A stretch of 27,986 nucleotides of DNA from a virus, in IMG/VR virus record IMGVR_UViG_3300013102_000062, positions 1 through 27,986 of that record. One strand, written 5' to 3'. Below are positions 5,958 through 11,698 of the stretch, in pieces (position 1 is the stretch's first letter; the number at the start of each line of letters is the position of its first letter). Below the pieces are notes generated by a model. That model worked only from the letters and a program-made list of their open reading frames with translations. It searched no databases and was not told the DNA's origin. The translations under genes and the position numbers were made by a program.

Positions 5958-6275
5958 CTAGGTCGGGTAGGCCTTGTTCCCCGAGCAGCAGCCGCAGCAG
6001 CCGTGGACGTCTGGTGCGTTCGGGTCGTCCGGGTCTGGATGCCCGACACCGTGGTAGCAGATGCGCTCCATGAAGCCGGCATCTGCGCGCCAGTGGGTCT
6101 TCATCTGCTTCATCGGGTGGACCGACTGGTTGTGGATGACGCAGTAGACCCAGGAGCACTCGTCCCGCTTGTGGACGTTGCCGAGCACCTGGCCGGTGCC
6201 GGTCGTGTACGTGTCGGTCTCCTCGTCGTACACGCCGTTCGGGTTGAGGTAGGGCGTCGGGTTCAGCGGCGTCAT
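5958..6275 (-). CDS. His/Cys-rich protein, possible metal-binding domain
   Basis: A 105-residue protein, last in the minus-strand operon. Its ATG overlaps the upstream gene's TGA (ATGA). After a Pro/Asn-rich N-terminus it carries many potential zinc ligands: HKRDECSWVYCVIHNQSVHPM at about residues 35-55, then THWRADAGF, ERICYHGVGH and a closing HGCCGCCSG. Two CC pairs near the C-terminus and spaced C/H residues suggest metal binding. No family is recognised, so a zinc-ribbon or other metal-site role is inference. It is co-transcribed with ThyX and other nucleotide-metabolism genes. Confidence 0.75.
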   Translation of the reverse strand: MTPLNPTPYLNPNGVYDEETDTYTTGTGQVLGNVHKRDECSWVYCVIHNQSVHPMKQMKTHWRADAGFMERICYHGVGHPDPDDPNAPDVHGCCGCCSGNKAYPT

Positions 6276-6499
6276 GCTACGTCTCCAGGAGTCCTGCGGG
6301 GCGGATTCGTCGGCGGCCCAGGCTCCGGCCGCGTGTCGATCACGTAGCCCTCATGCATCCACGCGCTCAGCTTCGCCATCACGCGGGTTCGACGAGGCAC
6401 CCGCTTGCACACGGGCACTTGCCACACGGCGACGAACCGCTTGGGCTTCGGCGGCTTCTTCGCCGCGAGTCGGTAGTCAGCGATGACCTGCTCGGTCAC
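6272..6499 (-). CDS. Small basic hypothetical protein
   Basis: A 75-residue protein starting with GTG at 6499, which overlaps the ThyX stop by 4 nt (GTGA). Its own stop overlaps the next gene. It is basic in its first half (AAKKPPKPKRFVAVWQ, CKRVPRRTRVM) and Pro-rich at the C-terminus (RPEPGPPTNPPRRTP). There is no membrane segment and no recognised motif. Tight coupling on both sides supports it being expressed; the function is unknown. Confidence 0.65.
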   Translation of the reverse strand: MTEQVIADYRLAAKKPPKPKRFVAVWQVPVCKRVPRRTRVMAKLSAWMHEGYVIDTRPEPGPPTNPPRRTPGDVA

Positions 6500-7140
6500 G
6501 GGGCCACCCGGCCGTTCTTGAGGAACGCGGCGTGCGTGAGCGGCATCGCCCCGGCCAGAGCGGACTCGGCGATCTTCGCCAGGTCGCGGATCTCCTTCAT
6601 CGCGAACGGCGCGTTGCGCAGCGAGATGAAGTGCATGAGCGACCGCGGGTTACACGACCAGATCATCTGGGAGTAGATGCCCAACGGCAGCACCGCGCGG
6701 GCCTGCTCCTTCGCGACGCCACGCGCGAGCAGCGCCTGGTAGGTGTCCCACGCCTTCGTGTACGCAGTCCACATCAGCTCGTTGTTGATCCGATCCGGGC
6801 CGGTGTCCTCGAAGACGTACGCGCCAGGCTTGCCCTGCTGTGTGCGCCACGTGTCGGGAACGAAGAACCGGTCCTCCATCTCGACGTAGCGGCCGCTCAT
6901 CTCGTTGTAGGAGTGGCCGACGCGATGACGCTGCCACTCCCGGAAGACGAAGATCGGAGCCTCGACGTGGAACTTGAAGTAGCCGTGCTCGAACGGCGTC
7001 CCGTGGCGGTTGCGCAGCAGGAAGTCGATCAGCCGTGCGTCGCCCGGCTCCATGACGTCGTGCTCGGTCGCGAACGACACGCGTGCGGCGTTGACCACGT
7101 CCAGGTCGGACGCGGCCACGTCCTTGACGGTGAGGTTCAC
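6496..7140 (-). CDS. thyX: Flavin-dependent thymidylate synthase ThyX
   Basis: A 214-residue enzyme that makes dTMP from dUMP using methylenetetrahydrofolate, FAD and NADPH. Visible family signatures are NAARVSF near the N-terminus, HGTPFEHGYFKFHVEAPIFV at about 46-65, then EWQRHR and SYNEMSGRYV at about 68-86, and later RAVLPLGIYSQMIW and NPRSLMHFISLR. The RHR triad is residues 71-73. The start is the GTG at 7140, which overlaps the preceding stop by 4 nt and gives the normal family length; the longer frame upstream is antisense-like. The spacing from RHR to the Ser of the signature looks one residue longer than the classical RHRx7S. It sits in an operon with a MazG-like enzyme, fitting control of pyrimidine deoxynucleotide pools. 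Confidence 0.95.
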   Translation of the reverse strand: MNLTVKDVAASDLDVVNAARVSFATEHDVMEPGDARLIDFLLRNRHGTPFEHGYFKFHVEAPIFVFREWQRHRVGHSYNEMSGRYVEMEDRFFVPDTWRTQQGKPGAYVFEDTGPDRINNELMWTAYTKAWDTYQALLARGVAKEQARAVLPLGIYSQMIWSCNPRSLMHFISLRNAPFAMKEIRDLAKIAESALAGAMPLTHAAFLKNGRVAP

Positions 7141-7367
7141 GGCAGGTGGAGGGCCGACTTCTCGGCGTTGGACGGCAGAGCCACGCCGGACATGACCTCC
7201 TGGCACGACTTGACGTGGTTCTCCAGTCCTTCGCGGGAGAACGGCAGGACGATGCGGTCGCCCGTCATCTGGTCCTGGGCGATGAGACCGTAGATCGGGC
7301 CGTCCGGCGTGTCCTGCTTGCCGACGGTGACGTTCCACGGACCGGTGAGGTTGTGATCGATGGGCAT
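7137..7367 (-). CDS. Hypothetical protein upstream of ThyX
   Basis: A 76-residue protein whose stop overlaps the ThyX GTG. The ATG at 7367 is preceded by GGAGG, which also covers the TAG stop of the upstream gene (7377-7381, 9-nt spacing), supporting this start. The sequence has a predicted small beta region (GPWNVTVGKQDTPDGPIYGLIA) followed by MTGDRIVLPFSREGLENHVKSCQE, a pattern like a short accessory domain. No family is recognised. Its position suggests a role linked to ThyX or the pyrophosphohydrolase, by inference only. Confidence 0.75.
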   Translation of the reverse strand: MPIDHNLTGPWNVTVGKQDTPDGPIYGLIAQDQMTGDRIVLPFSREGLENHVKSCQEVMSGVALPSNAEKSALHLP

Positions 7368-7380
7368 GGGTAGGGGCCTC

Positions 7381-7806
7381 CTAGATGTCGATGATGTCGG
7401 GGACGAAGCGGTCCATGTCCGCCTCGCGGTAGTTGGGTCCCTTGAGGACCTTGCCGTAGTCGCTGTAGATGGGCTTGCCGTCGTCGCCCAGCTTCGTCAT
7501 GTTCGAGTCGTGGACCTCTTCGTACGCCTCGTCGATCGGGAGACCGAGCGACACGGCCGCACCTTCGACGACGTAGCGCAGGTCGCACAGCTCCTTGAGC
7601 AGCTTGCGCAGCAGCTCCACCCGTTCGTCGGGGGATGCTCCGCGGAGGTCCGCGCCGATGAGGGCCTTGATCTCCTCCAGGACCTCGTCGTACTCCTGCG
7701 TGATCAGCCGCATGCGCAGCTTGAGCAGGTCGGCGTCCGGCTTGAGGACGGGGTGCCCAGGGTTCGGGAGGCCGAAGGCGTCGTGGAACTCGGCGGTCAC
7801 GCTCAT
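7381..7806 (-). CDS. MazG-like nucleotide pyrophosphohydrolase
   Basis: A 141-residue all-alpha NTP pyrophosphohydrolase-type protein. Members of this superfamily (MazG, dimeric dUTPase, HisE-like) hydrolyse (d)NTPs to monophosphate and pyrophosphate using Mg2+ held by ExxE and ExxD motifs. Here these are E41/E44 in QEYDEVLEEIKAL and E72/D75 in KELCDLRYVVEG, followed by VSLGLPIDEAYEEVHDSNMTK, a hallmark of the HisE/MazG-like phage proteins. The ATG overlaps the preceding gene's TGA (ATGA). Next to ThyX, it may convert dUTP or another dNTP to the monophosphate, or clear unwanted nucleotides. The exact substrate cannot be read from sequence. Confidence 0.88.
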   Translation of the reverse strand: MSVTAEFHDAFGLPNPGHPVLKPDADLLKLRMRLITQEYDEVLEEIKALIGADLRGASPDERVELLRKLLKELCDLRYVVEGAAVSLGLPIDEAYEEVHDSNMTKLGDDGKPIYSDYGKVLKGPNYREADMDRFVPDIIDI

Positions 7807-8189
7807 GAGGGTACCTGGATCTGGATGGTAGTTCCCGGGCGCGAGCGCTTGTTGCGCTGGCGCGGCAGCTCGAAGACGTCCGGGTGCTTCTGCATCTTGA
7901 ACAGCTTCCGCCGCTCGCGCTGGATGTCCTGGGAGGCCTCGCGGACTTCGGCGACGTACTCGGCGTGGGCTTCGCCGTGGAAGCCGTACTGGAAGCGGGC
8001 GATCTCAGAGCGCAGGGGCTTCATCGCCTCCTTGAGACGATCGAGGGCGGCCGCGATGTCCGCCTCACGCCGGGCCGTTCCCTTGATGGATCGGCGCGCG
8101 TGGTCCTTCCGGACACGGCGTGCGTTCTCGACCGCGGCGCGCGCTTCGTCCAGCTGCTTCTGGGTTAGGGCTCGGCGTAGAAGTGCCAT
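7803..8189 (-). CDS. Charged helical protein, first gene of the minus operon
   Basis: A 128-residue protein, very rich in Arg, Lys, Ala and Glu, predicted almost wholly helical (LTQKQLDEARAAVENARRV, then EADIAAALDRLKEAMKPL), with coiled-coil potential and a basic C-terminal tail (RQRNKRSRPG). A longer in-frame extension to 8336 exists, but the ATG at 8189 is preferred: TACGAT lies 7 nt upstream, matching the leaderless pattern of other genes here, and the extension crosses the control region and a hairpin. No family is recognised; nucleic-acid binding is possible. Confidence 0.75.
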   Translation of the reverse strand: MALLRRALTQKQLDEARAAVENARRVRKDHARRSIKGTARREADIAAALDRLKEAMKPLRSEIARFQYGFHGEAHAEYVAEVREASQDIQRERRKLFKMQKHPDVFELPRQRNKRSRPGTTIQIQVPS

Positions 8190-8196
8190 GACGAAC

Positions 8197-8202
8197 ATCG
8201 TA
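8197..8202 (-). promoter_or_regulatory. -10 box (TACGAT) for the minus-strand operon, leaderless
   Basis: On the minus strand TGG-TACGAT lies 7 nt before the ATG at 8189, so transcription should begin at or next to the start codon. There is no Shine-Dalgarno sequence. A TTGACG lies 11 bp upstream, too close for a classical -35. Confidence 0.6.
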
Positions 8203-8229
8203 CCACATCCGAGCGTCAAGCGCGAAGAG

Positions 8230-8243
8230 TTAGGGGACCCTAA
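8230..8243. promoter_or_regulatory. Palindrome TTAGGG-GA-CCCTAA, candidate operator
   Basis: A perfect 6-bp inverted repeat with a 2-bp spacer, in the 250-bp divergent region, 28 bp upstream of the minus-operon -10. Size and symmetry suit a dimeric regulator. No regulator gene is visible in the window. Confidence 0.35.
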
Positions 8244-8249
8244 TCGTAG

Positions 8250-8279
8250 TGGTACGAAAGGTATAACATGGTACGAAAG
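8250..8279 (+). repeat. 11-bp direct repeat TGGTACGAAAG, 19-bp period
   Basis: TGGTACGAAAG occurs at 8250-8260 and again at 8269-8279, about two helical turns apart. The first six bases resemble the TGGTACG start of the promoter boxes used elsewhere here. The segment between contains TATAAC. Tandem protein sites or decoy promoter-like elements are possible. Confidence 0.6.
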
Positions 8280-8339
8280 CACCCTCAAAGAAGCCCGAAA
8301 AACCTTGACGATCCGACCAGGTGCCCCGCACCCCACTAA
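8268..8339 (+). other. Possible 23-codon mini-ORF ending in a hairpin
   Basis: An ATG at 8268 opens 23 codons, rich in Lys, Arg and Pro, and the TAA stop (8337-8339) falls in the loop side of the hairpin at 8323-8357. There is no ribosome-binding site; TACGAA ends 9 nt and TATAAC ends immediately before the ATG. It could be a leader peptide or just chance. Confidence 0.2.
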
Positions 8340-8357
8340 GGAAGTGGGGTGCGGGGC
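8323..8357 (+). terminator. Strong hairpin, terminator or RNA element
   Basis: A perfect 15-bp stem, GCCCCGCACCCCACT with its complement, closes an AAGGA loop. No plus-strand gene ends just before it, so it would end a short transcript starting in the divergent region, or insulate the portal gene from upstream transcription. There is no T tract after it. Confidence 0.7.
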
Positions 8358-8425
8358 TGAGGGAGGGCGTCAACGCGCAGGTACGCGCGGATGTAGATCT
8401 GTACCATCGCGGTCGAGGCGGACGC

Positions 8426-8431
8426 TACGAT
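8426..8431 (+). promoter_or_regulatory. -10 box (TACGAT) for the portal gene, leaderless
   Basis: TACGAT ends 7 nt before the ATG at 8439, and no Shine-Dalgarno sequence is present. A second TAnnnT, TACCAT, lies at 8402-8407. The arrangement matches that of the divergent minus-strand gene. Confidence 0.6.
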
Positions 8432-8438
8432 TCGACGG

Positions 8439-10739
8439 ATGCGATTCGACTGGCAGAGCGCGGCAGGGAAGGCCTTCGGCCCGAACCCGGTCTGGTTCGA
8501 TCGGCAGACGCCGGTCGTGACCTACGTCCCGGGACAAGGGTCGAATCAGAGCAAGCAGTCCCAGCTCTCGCAGCGCGAGGCTCGGCTGCACATGGAGGCG
8601 TACGGCGGCCAGGAAGCGGTCGACTGGGTCTACGACGCCATGGGCCTGTACTCCGACACCCTCGGCTCGGCCGAGTGGCACCTGGAGAAGGAGGACGGTA
8701 CCAAGCTCGTCCGCCACAAGACGAAGCTGACCCCGGACGAGTACGACGTCGGCCCCAAGGACCTCTACGACCTGCTCGACCAGCCGAACCCGTTCACGGA
8801 CTACACGGAGCAGATGGAGCTGCTGACGATCGACCTGCTCCTGGTCGGCAACGCCTACTGGCTGAAGTTCCGGCCGAACGAGAAGGGCCAGCCGATGGCC
8901 CTCTACCGGATGTCGCCGCAGTACATCAAGGTCGAGACCGGTCCCGCGGGCGTCACGAAGTACATCTACAACCCGCCCGGCGCGCAGAAGCCCCTGAAGT
9001 ACTCGCCGGACGACGTCATGCACTTCCGCCTGGCGAACCCGAACAACGCCGCCTACGGCATGGGCAAGATCCGCGGCGGCGGCCGCATGCTCGACATCGA
9101 GCTGTCGCTGACCGACCGGATGGCGTCCTACTACGAGAACGCGGCCGAGCCCTCGCTGATCGTCCAGTCCGAGCGCCGCATCCCGCGCGACGTCTGGAAC
9201 AAGCTGCGGGCGCAGCTGCGCGCGCGCTCCGCGGGCACGAAGAACGCGGGTGAACTGCTGGCCCTGGAGTCCGGCCTCAAGGCGATGACGCTCTCGCCCT
9301 CGGCCTCGGACGCCCTCTTCGCCGAGGTGGCCAAGCTGAGCCGCGACCGCATCCTGGGCATGTTCCGGGCGTCCCCGCTGCTCTTCGGCATCCTGGACGA
9401 GAACTCCGGCTCGAACAAGGTCGCGGACGTCCGGCGCGAGTTCGACACCTACACGATCCGGCCGTTCATGGACCGCATCCAGAAGCGCATCACCGCGTGG
9501 CTGGCGGCGTCCTGGGGCTGCAAGTTCGTCATCGACTACCGCTACGTCATGCCGCTGGAGGACCTCCTCAAGCAGGGCGAGTCCCTGGCCAAGGTCCCGG
9601 GCATCAAGGTGCGCGAGGTCCGTCGCTTCTACGGCCCGGCAGGCATCGAGGAGTCGACCGGCGACAAGGAGATCGACGAGCTGATCCTCAACATGCCGAC
9701 GCCGGAGGCGGACGAGAACGGCATGAGCGTGGACCCGCAGACCGGCCAGAAGGTGCGCTCCGACGCCAACGGCGCAGACCGGCCGCTCGGGTCCGAGGCT
9801 GGTCGCCCCCCGAAGGGCGAGAACACCCGGACGTTCAAGACCCCCGCCGCGGGCGCGCGCGGGCCGGTCCGGCAGGGCAAGGCTCTCGGGGGCTACGAGT
9901 ATCTCGGCGACGGCACCTGGGCGCGTCGCGAGCCTGACAAGCCGTTCTCCATGGACGACATCCTGGATCGCATCTCCTACGCGGAGAAGGCGGTCGTGGT
10001 CGAGGAGCCGAAGCCCGTGCGCATCGGGACCAAGCTGCCGAACGAGCAGCGCCCCGTTGATGCCGGCAGCAACCTCCGAGACTCGGATGTGAGTTCCGCC
10101 TCGAACCTGATCAACGGAAGCCTCCAGGATGCCGCCCACGTGCTTGAGAGGGCACTTCTGGACCACGTGGAGGGCAAGGCGTTCAAGCCCGACGACCTGG
10201 CCAAGCGCATCCGAGAGTCCACGATCTGGGGATCGTTCTCTGATCTGATCGCGGACGCCATCATCGATGGCGGCGTCCGGGCGGCATCCTCGGCCGCGGG
10301 CGCGATGTCCGAGGCAGGCTTCCGGCCGTCTGACGACCTCAACTATGAACGCATCGCGCAGTCGATCGCGGCACGTCCCGATGGTGCGGACGCCATCGCC
10401 TCCACGCTGAAGAAGTCCATCCTGGACAAGGTTGCCGAGGCGGTCAAGGCGGAGAAGACCGCCGACGAGGTCGAGGCGCTGGTGCGCGAGGCCGTCACGG
10501 AGTGGCGCACGGGCAAGGCGGACGTCATCGCGACGACCGAGGCCGTCCACGCCTACAACGAGACGACGCTGCGTATCGCCGAGGACTCCGGCGTGACCGA
10601 GGTCATGGTCTCCGATGGCCACGACCACGACGCAGAGTGCCAGGATGCGGACGGCCGCGTCTGGGACATCGGCTATGCGCGTGACCACCGGATCGAGCAC
10701 CCGAACTGCCGTCGAGCGTTCCTCCCGCTGGTACGCTAG
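8439..10739 (+). CDS. Portal protein fused to a C-terminal MuF-like domain
   Basis: A 766-residue protein. Residues about 40-400 match the HK97-type portal family: LLTIDLLLVGNAYWLKF, LYRMSPQYIKVE, VMHFRLANPN and the RILGMFRASPLLFGI...SNKVADVRREFDTYTIRPF core, forming the dodecameric DNA channel at the capsid vertex. A charged linker (about 430-540) leads to a helical region and a C-terminal end (about 700-766) with KADVIATTEAVHAYN and DGHDHDAECQDADGRVW...EHPNCRRAFLPL, the Cys/His pattern of MuF (phage Mu gpF-like) head morphogenesis proteins. Portal and MuF are usually adjacent genes; here they are one chain. The ATG follows a TACGAT box by 7 nt and has no ribosome site, suggesting a leaderless start. 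The next gene begins 4 nt after the stop. Confidence 0.92.
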   Translation: MRFDWQSAAGKAFGPNPVWFDRQTPVVTYVPGQGSNQSKQSQLSQREARLHMEAYGGQEAVDWVYDAMGLYSDTLGSAEWHLEKEDGTKLVRHKTKLTPDEYDVGPKDLYDLLDQPNPFTDYTEQMELLTIDLLLVGNAYWLKFRPNEKGQPMALYRMSPQYIKVETGPAGVTKYIYNPPGAQKPLKYSPDDVMHFRLANPNNAAYGMGKIRGGGRMLDIELSLTDRMASYYENAAEPSLIVQSERRIPRDVWNKLRAQLRARSAGTKNAGELLALESGLKAMTLSPSASDALFAEVAKLSRDRILGMFRASPLLFGILDENSGSNKVADVRREFDTYTIRPFMDRIQKRITAWLAASWGCKFVIDYRYVMPLEDLLKQGESLAKVPGIKVREVRRFYGPAGIEESTGDKEIDELILNMPTPEADENGMSVDPQTGQKVRSDANGADRPLGSEAGRPPKGENTRTFKTPAAGARGPVRQGKALGGYEYLGDGTWARREPDKPFSMDDILDRISYAEKAVVVEEPKPVRIGTKLPNEQRPVDAGSNLRDSDVSSASNLINGSLQDAAHVLERALLDHVEGKAFKPDDLAKRIRESTIWGSFSDLIADAIIDGGVRAASSAAGAMSEAGFRPSDDLNYERIAQSIAARPDGADAIASTLKKSILDKVAEAVKAEKTADEVEALVREAVTEWRTGKADVIATTEAVHAYNETTLRIAEDSGVTEVMVSDGHDHDAECQDADGRVWDIGYARDHRIEHPNCRRAFLPLVR
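10732..10737 (+). promoter_or_regulatory. Extended -10 (TGG-TACGCT), leaderless
   Basis: TGGTACGCT lies inside the last codons of the portal gene and ends 6 nt before the ATG at 10744. No Shine-Dalgarno sequence lies between. Confidence 0.55.
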
Positions 10740-10743
10740 ATCG

Positions 10744-10923
10744 ATGTTCTTCAACGTCACCGTCGGCCGCAGGAAGCGCAAGCGCAAGCCGGGCGCAGGC
10801 TCGGGCGTGAGCGTCAAGGGCCATGTGCGCTCGCCGCGCGGTCCGAACGCGGGCAAGTCCAAGGTCCGAGTCGACGGTTACAAGCGCGGAAAGGCACCGA
10901 AGCGCAAGAAGAAGAAGCGCTGA
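10744..10923 (+). CDS. Small, extremely basic protein
   Basis: A 59-residue protein in which 23 residues are Lys or Arg, with RRKRKRKPG near the N-terminus and a KRKKKKR end. The middle (SVKGHVRSPRGPNAGKSKVRVDGYKRG) is Gly/Ser-rich with alternating hydrophobics and may form a small beta unit. The ATG at 10744 follows the promoter-like TACGCT by 6 nt; an in-frame extension upstream overlaps the portal gene and is not credible. Such a charge suggests binding of DNA or RNA, or a packaged, capsid-internal protein. No family is recognised. Confidence 0.75.
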   Translation: MFFNVTVGRRKRKRKPGAGSGVSVKGHVRSPRGPNAGKSKVRVDGYKRGKAPKRKKKKR

Positions 10924-10928
10924 TCTGG

Positions 10929-10934
10929 TACACT
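10929..10934 (+). promoter_or_regulatory. Extended -10 (TGG-TACACT), leaderless
   Basis: CTGGTACACTT begins 3 bp after the stop of the basic protein gene, and the hexamer ends 8 nt before the ATG at 10943. No ribosome site lies between. It is identical over 11 bases to the box at 5877-5887. Confidence 0.6.
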
Positions 10935-10942
10935 TGTAGGCC

Positions 10943-11248
10943 ATGAAGCCTCTCGATCCAGACACGCTCAACGCCGTTGTCGAGGCCGCGCAGTCCTACG
11001 GCGGCGACCGACTGACCGGCGAGGGAGAGGCTTGCACGCCTCGCCCCATCGACTACACGGGCTCCAAGCCCGACATGACGACCACGGGCTGTGGTCGTCT
11101 CAACCGCATCGTCTTGCCGTACGAGGTGGACGATCTCGGCATGTTCAAGGCCGAGGACATGCTCAAGCGCGGAGCGGGCATCGCCATCGCGTGCGCCGAG
11201 GACGACATGATGTACCTCTGGCCACGCCTCCAGAAGGAACCCGCATGA
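10943..11248 (+). CDS. Hypothetical protein
   Basis: A 101-residue protein with a leaderless-type start and an ATGA overlap with the next gene. It begins with a helix (DPDTLNAVVEAAQSYGG), has cysteines in GEACTPRP, TTGCGRLNR and AIACAEDD, and a hydrophobic C-terminal part (RGAGIAIACAEDDMMYLWPR). There is no membrane segment and no known motif. Together with the two genes after it, it forms a compact block between portal and RNR. Confidence 0.75.
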   Translation: MKPLDPDTLNAVVEAAQSYGGDRLTGEGEACTPRPIDYTGSKPDMTTTGCGRLNRIVLPYEVDDLGMFKAEDMLKRGAGIAIACAEDDMMYLWPRLQKEPA

Positions 11249-11448
11249 GCCACACCGAGATGATGTTCGGCCAGATGTTCGAGCCTCAGATCGTCGAGGA
11301 GAACCTCGGCCAGGTGCTCGACAAGTTCAACGCCGCGTACGCGCAGCGCCAGAACTTCGTGCCGCTCACCGACTACCCGAGCGGTGCACCCGTCGTCATC
11401 TCGATCACGGACGTGATCAAGATGCGCGAGGTGGACCCGGATGTCTAA
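11245..11448 (+). CDS. Hypothetical protein
   Basis: A 67-residue protein. The ATG at 11245 overlaps the TGA of the previous gene by 4 nt, which fixes the start by translational coupling. It is predicted helical at the N-terminus (MMFGQMFEPQIVEENLGQVL) and beta-like later (SGAPVVISITDVIKM). The last 8 bases overlap the start of a membrane peptide gene. No family is recognised. Confidence 0.7.
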   Translation: MSHTEMMFGQMFEPQIVEENLGQVLDKFNAAYAQRQNFVPLTDYPSGAPVVISITDVIKMREVDPDV

Positions 11449-11593
11449 CCTCGCGTTCGTGCTCGTCTTTGCTGCGCTCGCCCTTGCGGCGGCCGGTGCG
11501 AGCCTCTTCGTAGTGGCCCTGATAGCAGGGCTGGCGGTCCTCTTCGAGTTCGTCGCGGTCATCATCGCGGGGCTCTCGGGACCTGCCGCGTAG
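11441..11593 (+). CDS. Small membrane protein (50 residues)
   Basis: A short gene overlapping the previous one by 8 nt. After MSN the chain is almost wholly hydrophobic: LAFVLVFAALALAAAGASL, then FVVALIAGLAVLF, a single charged Glu (EF), then VAVIIAGLSGPAA. It can form one long or two short membrane helices. Small phage membrane peptides of this kind include holins and antiholins, but no lysis gene is adjacent, so the role is unknown. Overlap with upstream genes and codon usage like theirs support that it is real. Confidence 0.65.
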   Translation: MSNLAFVLVFAALALAAAGASLFVVALIAGLAVLFEFVAVIIAGLSGPAA

Positions 11594-11597
11594 CTGC

Positions 11598-11603
11598 TAC
11601 GAT
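11598..11603 (+). promoter_or_regulatory. Candidate -10 (TACGAT) for nrdJ
   Basis: TACGAT begins 5 bp after the membrane peptide stop. A start near 11611 would give nrdJ an untranslated leader of about 90 nt, unlike the leaderless genes around it, and would include the SD-sequestering hairpin. Confidence 0.4.
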
Positions 11604-11650
11604 TCGTAGCCCGACAGAGACCGCGCAGCCCGTCGCCCCACGACCCTGCT

Positions 11651-11693
11651 GATCCTCTGCGGCCGTACACCAACTGCCTTCCTCAGGAGGATC
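11651..11693 (+). promoter_or_regulatory. Leader hairpin that can mask the nrdJ ribosome site
   Basis: GATCCTCT (11651-11658) can pair over 8 bp (one T-G) with GGAGGATC (11686-11693), covering five of the six bases of the AGGAGG ribosome site (11685-11690). The enclosed loop is 27 nt. This suits translational control, but the leader is too short for a cobalamin riboswitch and no ligand is suggested by sequence. Confidence 0.4.
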
Positions 11694-11698
11694 GACCC

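Noticed and set aside
5908-5961. 17-codon ORF (ATG 5908) crossing the terminator hairpin
   Set aside because: It lies entirely within and around the inverted repeat with no ribosome site. It is listed only as part of the short-RNA idea, not as a gene.
8190-8336. N-terminal extension of the minus-strand 128-residue protein to 8336
   Set aside because: It would run through a palindrome, direct repeats and a hairpin and lacks a ribosome site. ATG 8189 has a -10 box 7 nt upstream.
8370-10862. 830-codon minus-strand frame opposite the portal gene
   Set aside because: The translation is Arg/Leu/Val/Asp-rich and low complexity, and it crosses the promoter and gene boundaries of the plus-strand genes. 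This is a GC-bias shadow.
11594-11698. Cobalamin riboswitch before the B12-dependent RNR
   Set aside because: The leader is only about 90-105 nt and no B12-box-like conserved core was seen. Only an SD-masking stem is supported.
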